A DNA stretch of 64,000 bases, taken from positions 2,728,001 through 2,792,000 of the forward strand of contig NC_059398.1 of NCBI RefSeq assembly GCF_905220565.1, read 5' to 3'. This DNA is from Melitaea cinxia (lineage: Eukaryota; Arthropoda; Insecta; Lepidoptera; Nymphalidae). Shown piece by piece: positions 57,685 to 64,000 of this stretch; the stretch's first letter is position 1; every line of letters starts with the position of its first letter. Made by a program: the position numbers and the translations under genes. The notes under the pieces were generated by a model. The model had not been told where the DNA came from. It worked only from the letters and a program-made list of their open reading frames with translations, and searched no databases.

Positions 57685-60600
57685 ATGATGTTTCGTAGTA
57701 CAATGGATTTCATTGTGGGAGGTCTAGCGGGCGTCGGAGCGGGAATGTTTAGCAATCCATTTGATGTTGTTAAAACTCGAATGCAATTGCAAGGTGAGCT
57801 CCGTGCACGAGGCCAACATGCCGTTTACTACAAGAGTATACCACATGCTATGTATACGATAGTAAAACATGATGGATTATCTGCTTTGCAGAAAGGTTTA
57901 GTGCCCGCTCTTTGGTTTCAACTCTTTGTCAATGGTGTGAGGTAAGCATTTTTGTCGTACCACCTTTATGCCTGCTTAAATATTTTCTAAATTAAGCTTA
58001 TTTCACTTACTTTGTTAAATGATATATTAAAAACATACAATTTTATGTATATATAATAACCCTTTCACTTTTAGACTAGGAATCTATCAACAAGCTGATA
58101 ACTATGGCCTTTTACGTGATGAGAAAAATAACACAAAATTTGCAAATAGTCTTCTCTTTGGGGCTCTAGCTGGAATGTCTGGTGGTCTCGTGGGCAGTCC
58201 CCTACAACTGGTTAAAACCCAACTAATGTCGTATTCCTCCAAAGAGATAGCAGTGGGGACACAGCATGGGCACCCTGGAACTTTTTATGCTTTATCAAGG
58301 ATATATAAGAAGAATGGATTCTTTGGTTTATGGAGAGGAGCTCATGGAATGATGCTTAGGAACTCCATTGGTTCAGCATCTCAAATAGCATCTTTTGCTG
58401 TGTAAGTACTGTTCACTCACTTCAGCCTAATACAGCTCACTGCTGGACATAGGCCTCCACAAGTTCGTGCCAACAATGGCAAGAACTCATGTGTTTTGCC
58501 CATAGTCACCATGCTGGGCAGGCGGGTTGGCGACCGCAGGGCTGGCTTTGTCGCACCAAAGACGCTGCTGCCCGTCTTCGGCCTGTGTATTTCAAACGGC
58601 AGTGACAGCAGTTAGTTATCCTGCCATTGGTCAGATTTTTAAGTTCCAAGGTGGTAGTGAAACTGTGTTATCCCTTAGTTGCCTCTTACGACACCCAGTA
58701 AGTAAGTGTTACTTTAATATAAATTTTAATTGTTTTAAAGATTTTTGTATACGCTGATGTAAAAGTTAGAAGATCTTATGTAATTCTTTTTTAAATATAT
58801 ATCTTTTGACATTTTTTAAAATATCTTCAGGACCAATATAAAATGTTAAAGTTAGAATATCAAATATTATGTAAATTTTACTTAAGTGTTTCTATATACA
58901 AGGCTGAAAAATACATATTTTCAACAATATTATAATACCATTGTTTTTAAGAGATTACAACTAATTCAATCATAGAAAAGTCTCAATTCCTGTATGGAAC
59001 TAGTCTAAGATATTATCAGTGATGATACATTTAAATTTTAGTGATTATTATACATGCAATAATCTTATGTTTTACATAATATAAGTAACCTTTTAATAAT
59101 AATATCTTCTCTATTTTGATAAAAAGCACAAAGGAATGTTTGTGACGAAACTAAATGCTTAAGGAAAATTATGATAATAAAAAATTTGGCGCCCTTTTGA
59201 CATTTATTTATTATTATCATCAGCATCGCCCCGGCTTCGCACGGGTGCAATGCTGATACTATATATACTACAGAATGTCTTTATTTAGAGTGTAAAGCTA
59301 GCTTATAGCATGGTTATTAACATAATAACAACATTCAAATATGCGTCGTTAGATTACACGTTGTTACAGAATGCGTTGAAGAAATAAATGTTCACTGCTC
59401 GTTCCCCGTAGATGATAGCGTCATAATTGTAGCCTATATGTTGACCCGACTTCTTAATAATATTCGTGTCAAATTTGAAGTAAATCCATGCGGTACTTTT
59501 TGAGTTTATCCCGGACATACATACAGACAAACAGACAAAAATTCTAAAAACTATATTTTTGGCTTCGGTGTCGATTATAGATCACACCCTAAGTATTCTT
59601 TTAAAAAAAATACTCAATGTACAGTTTCGACTTTTCTACACCTTTTCACCATCTATCTCTATATATATAAAAGCGAAAGGTAACTCATCACGAAATCTCC
59701 GAAACTATAACACCTACAAACTTGAAATTTGGCAGGTAGGCTCCTTATAAGATGTAGGCATCCGCTAAGAACGGATTTTACGAAACTCGACCCCTAAGGG
59801 GGTGAAACGGGGGTTGGAAGTTTGTATGAAAATCCTATGTTTTTGAAGTAAGAGACTTGAAATTTAAAATGTATGTTCTATAGATGGTGAGAAGGTGTCT
59901 AAATAATGTATCTTTAGAAACCAACTCCCTTTTGGGGTTTAAACGGGGGATGGTAGGTTGACTGACTCATCACGAAATCTCCGAAACTATAACACCTACA
60001 TACTTGAAATTTGGCAAGTAGGTTTTGTATAGGACGTAAACATCCGCTAAGAACGAATTTTACGAAACTCGACACCTGAGAGGATAAAACGGGGGTCGGA
60101 AGTTTGTATGAAAGTAAAGGCCTATGTTTTTAAAGTAAGAGGCGAAATTTAAAATGTATGCTCTATAGATGGTGAAAAGGAGTCCAAATAATGCATCGTA
60201 ATCTATATATATAAAAGAGAAAGGTCACTGACTCACGCATCACGAGAACTCAAAAACCGCTGGATGGTCCATCCATCCAAGATGGACAAAGATAAAATTT
60301 GGCAGGGAGGTAGATTATAGTTAGCAGACGTCCGCTAAGATCGGATTTTACGATATTTCACCGCTAAGGGGGTTTAATTGGGGTTGACAGTTTGTATGAA
60401 ACATATACAGCCTGAAAATAAAACCAAAAATGTGGTGTATAGGGAGGTTTTATAAAAATAACTAATAAATCATACTAAATTGTGCCTTTTAAAAGTTACT
60501 CAGTTTGATAAGCATTTCAAGTGACTGAAATAAAAAAATAATTTGCGTTAAACATCTTAATAGTAATGCATATCTTCATAACCACGCGAACGTAGTCGCG

Positions 60601-63600
60601 GGCGACAGTTATTATAAAACAAAGTCCCCAAAAGTGTATGTGATCGATTCGCTCAAAATTTACTGAACGGATTTTCATGCGGTTTCACCATTGGAGAGAG
60701 AGCTCCACCATTGGCAAGAGGAAGGTTTTCGGAACGGCTAAGCCGATTTTGATGAGAGTTTCACTGGAAGTTTGCCGGGAAAACTTTGTGACACACTAAC
60801 TTCAACGCGGGCGAAGCCGCGGGCACAGCTAGTAGAGTATAAATTTCAAATTTCAAGTCTGTTACTTCAAAAATATAGGACTTCCATACAAACTTCCAAC
60901 CCCCGTTTTACCCCCTTAGGGGTTGAGTTTCGTAAAATCCTTTCTTAGCGGATGTCTACACTCTATAAGAAACCTACCTGCCAAATTTCAAGTTTATAGC
61001 TGTTATAGTTTCGGAGCTTTTGTTATGAATGAGTCAACCTACCATCCCCCGTTTTAACCCCTTTTTTCATCCTACGTTTTAACCTCTTTTTGGGAGTTGA
61101 TTTCTAAAGATACATTATTTGGACACCTTCTCACCATCTATAGAGCATACATTTTAAATTTCGTCTCTTACTTCAAAAACATAGGCCTTTCATACAAACT
61201 TCCGACCCCCGTTTCATTCCCTTAGGGGTCGAGTTTCGTAAATTCTGTTCTTAGCAAATGTCGATGTCCTATAAGGAGTCTACCTGCCAAATTTCAAGTT
61301 TGTAGGTGTTATAGTTTCGGAGATTTCGTGATGAAGGAGTCAACCTACCATCAACCGCTTTAACCCCAAAAAGGAGTTGATTTTTAAATATACATTATTT
61401 GGACTCACCATCTAAAGATCGTACATTTTAAATTTCAACTCTCTTACTTCAAAAACATAGGACTTTTATAGAAACTTCCAACCCCCGTTTTACCCCCTTA
61501 GGGGTCGAATTTCGTAAAATTCGTTCTTAGCAAATGTCTACGCTCTATAAGGAGCCTATCTGCCAAATTTCAAGTTTGTAGGGGTTATAGTTTCGGAGAT
61601 TTCGTGATGAGTGAGTAACCTACCATCCCCGTTTTAACCCCAAAAGGGCGTTGATTTCTAAAGCTACATTATTTGGACACCTTCTCATCATCTATAAGGC
61701 ATAAATTTTAAATTTCAAGTCTTTTACTTCAAAAACATAGGACTTTCATACAAACTTGCAACCCCCGCATTTTAATCGTAAAATCCGTTCTTAGCGGACG
61801 TCTACGTCCTATAAGGAGCCTACCTGCCAAATTTCAAGTATGTGGGTGTTATAGTTTCGAAGACTTCGTGATGAGTGACCTTTCGCTTTTATATAGATTA
61901 TAGATTACTGACACTATCTTAAATCTAGGAATATGGACCGATTAAAAAAAGTTTATGAGTAATCGTAAGATATTTTGGCGCTTTAATATTATTGTTCATT
62001 TCCCGCATAAATTACGCACAAGTTGTTTGTCCGTGGACTCCTAAACTACTTAACCAATTTTAATCAAATTTGCACACCGTTATTTTGATCCAACTTGAAA
62101 GATAGGCTATATTTTATTTTGATATAATTATGATGAATTTCCCCAGGTCAGCTAGAGCTAGCTAGTAGAATATACTAGCTGCTACTAGGGTATATGTAAA
62201 TAAAAAAAGGAATATATTTTATTTTAGGTGTAAAGAATGGATGGACAATAATAATATATTCCAGCAGTCAAAATATCTCTCATCTTTTATCGCTAGCAAC
62301 GTTGGAGCTATCGTCAAAACCGTCGCTCTGACACCTATGGACGTCATCATGACGCGACTCTACAATCAAGGTAATATTTAATAAATGCTAAATTTTTTAT
62401 TATTTATCTATAAAATGATAACCTGTCGTTGGAGACGCGTCGTAAAAAACTGCTGGACAAATTTTAGTCAAATCCTAAGAGTTGAAATTTCTTTTTTTTT
62501 TAAGAATGATAGCATTACCTTGTATTACGAGTGTTATGGGGGGGTTGAGGGGGACTCCTCCATCCCCAAGGGAGTTGCTGGATCTGGGCGCGTCACCAGG
62601 TGGCCGTTGGGGGAATGTCATCCGCTTGCGGGTGGTAGGGGTCTTGCGGATGAACCCTCGCGGACTAACCAGCAGGGGAGGGCGCGAAAGTGCATTGGAG
62701 TGCCGGGGCCGTTGGGTCGCGTTCCGAGGGAGGCGCGAAAGCGCATGGGTGGCCGGGGCCTTTGGGTCGCATCCCGGAGAAGACACGAAAGTGCGTTAGA
62801 ATGCCGGTGCCATTGCGTCACGCTCTAAGGGTGTGCGGGCCTCTGAGCCGGTTCTGAAATACCGGGGGGCGGGTCTGACAGGCTTGTCTTTCGGCGCGGA
62901 TGAGTTGGTTTGGGGGTCCGGGGGAGAGCGCTCCGGATACTGCTCTGGTTTTATCAGATTGGACCTGTGAGTGCACTAGAGGGACGGGGGTTCGCTCATT
63001 CGCCCTGTGGTGCGAAAGCGCGTGGCGCTCGGGTTGCGCTGGGCTCCCTGAAACTTGCTCCGTTGCTCGGTGCGATCCGGCTACCGAGGACGGGCTTGAC
63101 CTCGCGGTCGCCTGACCTCAAACCGTACGATGCTCCTGGACCTCGTCACCCTCCTGCAAACTCCGGTGGGATTATTATTTATTCTTAATGTACACCGAAA
63201 TACAGACACGTATAAAGAAAGATTCAATACAAGATGTACAAAGGCGATCTTATCGCTAAATAGCGATTTCTTCCAGATAACCTTTGGGTACTGGACAAGA
63301 TACAGTAGCAGCGGTTAGAGATGTGCACAAATTAAGGAGGAAAAATCAATAATAAATAAACAAAAACTACGATATGATAGACTTACATAATTAATAAAAA
63401 AAGAAAAAATAAATAAATAAGTAAATATTATCTTGGATTATCTTGGACCGGTTGAGCGTCTCTTTCCCCCTAAAGACCAACACCGGGGACGTCGTGGTAG
63501 AATACGAAAGCGATCCCATGGCGTCCCCACTAAGGTGTCGCCGAAAAAAATAGATGGTGGTTTTGATGGATAGTCTGGCAGTAAGCTAGGAGCTCCACAC

Positions 63601-64000
63601 TCCCGTCGCCCTTGGGTGGCGGGGCTAGTGCATAAATAGCATTTCCCCATCAATAAAAAAGGGACTCCCCATCCCCGTCTTCCCTTTTCGCCCTTACATT
63701 CGTGCCATATTATTCTAAATCCAACCCAATCTAATTTACTTTCTTTATTAAAAAGCATATTATTTTAAGAGTTTAAAAATACGTTCATTAAAAACTTTCT
63801 TTAAAAATTTTCAAATTAAAAGATCTCATTAAAAGTTCAGTACTATTTAGTACGATTTTGTCACATATTTTAAAAACTTCACTGACCTATATTTATATTT
63901 TTAGGTGTAGACGCGAACGGTCGAGGCGTTCTCTACGGTGGTATTGTGGATTGTGCTCGTAAAATAACTAAAACTGAGGGCCTTTTAGCCTTTTACAAGG
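57685..64000 (+). CDS. SLC25A35-like mitochondrial carrier 2, partial
   Basis: Exons 57685-57941, 58075-58401, 62228-62370, 63905 to the right edge (and beyond). ATG 57685 adds MMFRST before the family start MDFIVGGLAG at 57703. Signatures NPFDVVKTRMQLQG, SPLQLVKTQLM and TPMDVIMTRLYNQG mark the three carrier repeats; the second is degenerate (Gln for Asp, and a missing Arg). Paralogue of the carrier at 37461, about 20 kb away. Exon 2 here (327 nt) equals exons 2 plus 3 there (203 + 124), so one intron differs. Exon 3 (143 nt) matches 4A/4B, and no second version of it was seen in the 3.8-kb intron before it. The final exon begins GVDANGRGVLYGGIVDCARK. Inner-membrane carrier by family; substrate not inferred. 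Confidence 0.9.
58418..58700 (-). mobile_element. RTE-tailed SINE just after a splice donor
   Basis: Antisense copy: cttcagcctaatacagctca, ctgctggacataggcctcca, ggctttgtcgcaccaaagac, ending cctcttacgacacccag. It begins about 16 bases after the exon 2 donor of carrier 2. Confidence 0.7.
59655..61905. mobile_element. Helitron cluster with inverted arrays
   Basis: 59655-60200: two plus-oriented array units from tctatatatataaaagcgaa. 60202-60832: a Helitron ending ggcgaagccgcgggcacagCTAG. 60835-61905: about four units in reverse, closing at the mirror start cctttcgcttttatatagat. The reverse units recur at roughly 265-305-base spacing (gatttcgtgatga and variants near 61018, 61326, 61603 and 61868). 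No helicase gene. Confidence 0.75.
62515..63170. repeat. GC-rich block in carrier 2 last visible intron
   Basis: Sharp GC-rich island in AT-rich intron. It contains about three imperfect units of some 60-65 bases (gcgcgaaagtgcattgg, gcgcgaaagcgcatggg, acacgaaagtgcgttag, each followed by gccggggcc-like sequence). Overlapping ORFs in all frames show no family. The nature, perhaps an untranslated part of a non-LTR element, is a guess. Confidence 0.5.
63430..63720 (-). repeat. GC-richer repeat-like segment
   Basis: gaccggttgagcgtctcttt to aagggactccccatccccgt. It resembles the preceding block in composition and may be part of the same element, about 180 bases before the exon acceptor at 63904. 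Confidence 0.4.

Noticed and set aside
59655..61905. Autonomous Helitron
   Set aside because: No Rep or helicase coding sequence.
62385..63188. Frames of 60-150 aa in a GC-rich block
   Set aside because: Open in many frames on both strands because stops are rare in GC-rich DNA; the tandem units explain them.

Overview
This is an AT-rich, intron-rich insect window, almost certainly lepidopteran and probably a butterfly. The evidence is the mix of repeats: Metulj-like tRNA-headed SINEs, RTE-tailed SINEs, Helitrons ending in a hairpin plus CTAG, and Tc1/mariner remnants with DD37D-like spacing. All protein genes show GT-AG introns except one GC-AG case. Gene identities come from reading translations and splice sites by eye; no search was run.

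Layout. (1) 26-442, minus: signal-peptide and J-domain exons of a DNAJC1/ERdj1-like chaperone, running off the left edge. (2) 7471-13126, plus: a five-intron gene for a single-pass membrane protein with a Cys-rich ectodomain and PPxY motifs (WBP1/VOPP1/Shisa-like); the first exon was not found. (3) 15666-20689, plus: complete YEATS4/GAS41 (228 aa, four exons), whose last intron holds a 5'-truncated RTE-type LINE flanked by 14-bp target-site duplications. (4) 20.7-37.4 kb: mostly mobile DNA (LINE and SINE copies, a foldback element with 157-bp arms, a 130-bp tandem array, a decayed mariner) plus one intronless unknown gene at 28876-29574, minus. (5) 37461-41153, plus: an SLC25A35-like mitochondrial carrier with two homologous 143-nt exons that look mutually exclusive, and one GC-AG intron. 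(6) 41219-56120, minus: two tandem paralogous genes of about 1,103 and 1,297 aa with no function I can name, plus a third copy of their C-terminal exon. (7) 57685-64000, plus: a second SLC25A35-like carrier, cut by the right edge.

How they fit together. The right third is a carrier / unknown-family block: carrier 1 points right and its 3' end converges on the minus-strand cluster, while carrier 2 diverges from the cluster's 5' end. Both families have been duplicated locally. The unknown family combines a C2-like N-terminus with a Lys/Pro-rich loop, Cys-rich GPCG and CxCxC...CxxCGGYE modules, a short hinge, a basic coiled region, and GYI-x-PD/W repeats. It is the best candidate for an undescribed system here. 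Simple ORF reading would split each of its genes into separate pieces; matching splice phases join them.

Limits: exon 1 of several genes (5' UTR or signal exon), exact repeat boundaries and repeat family names are uncertain.
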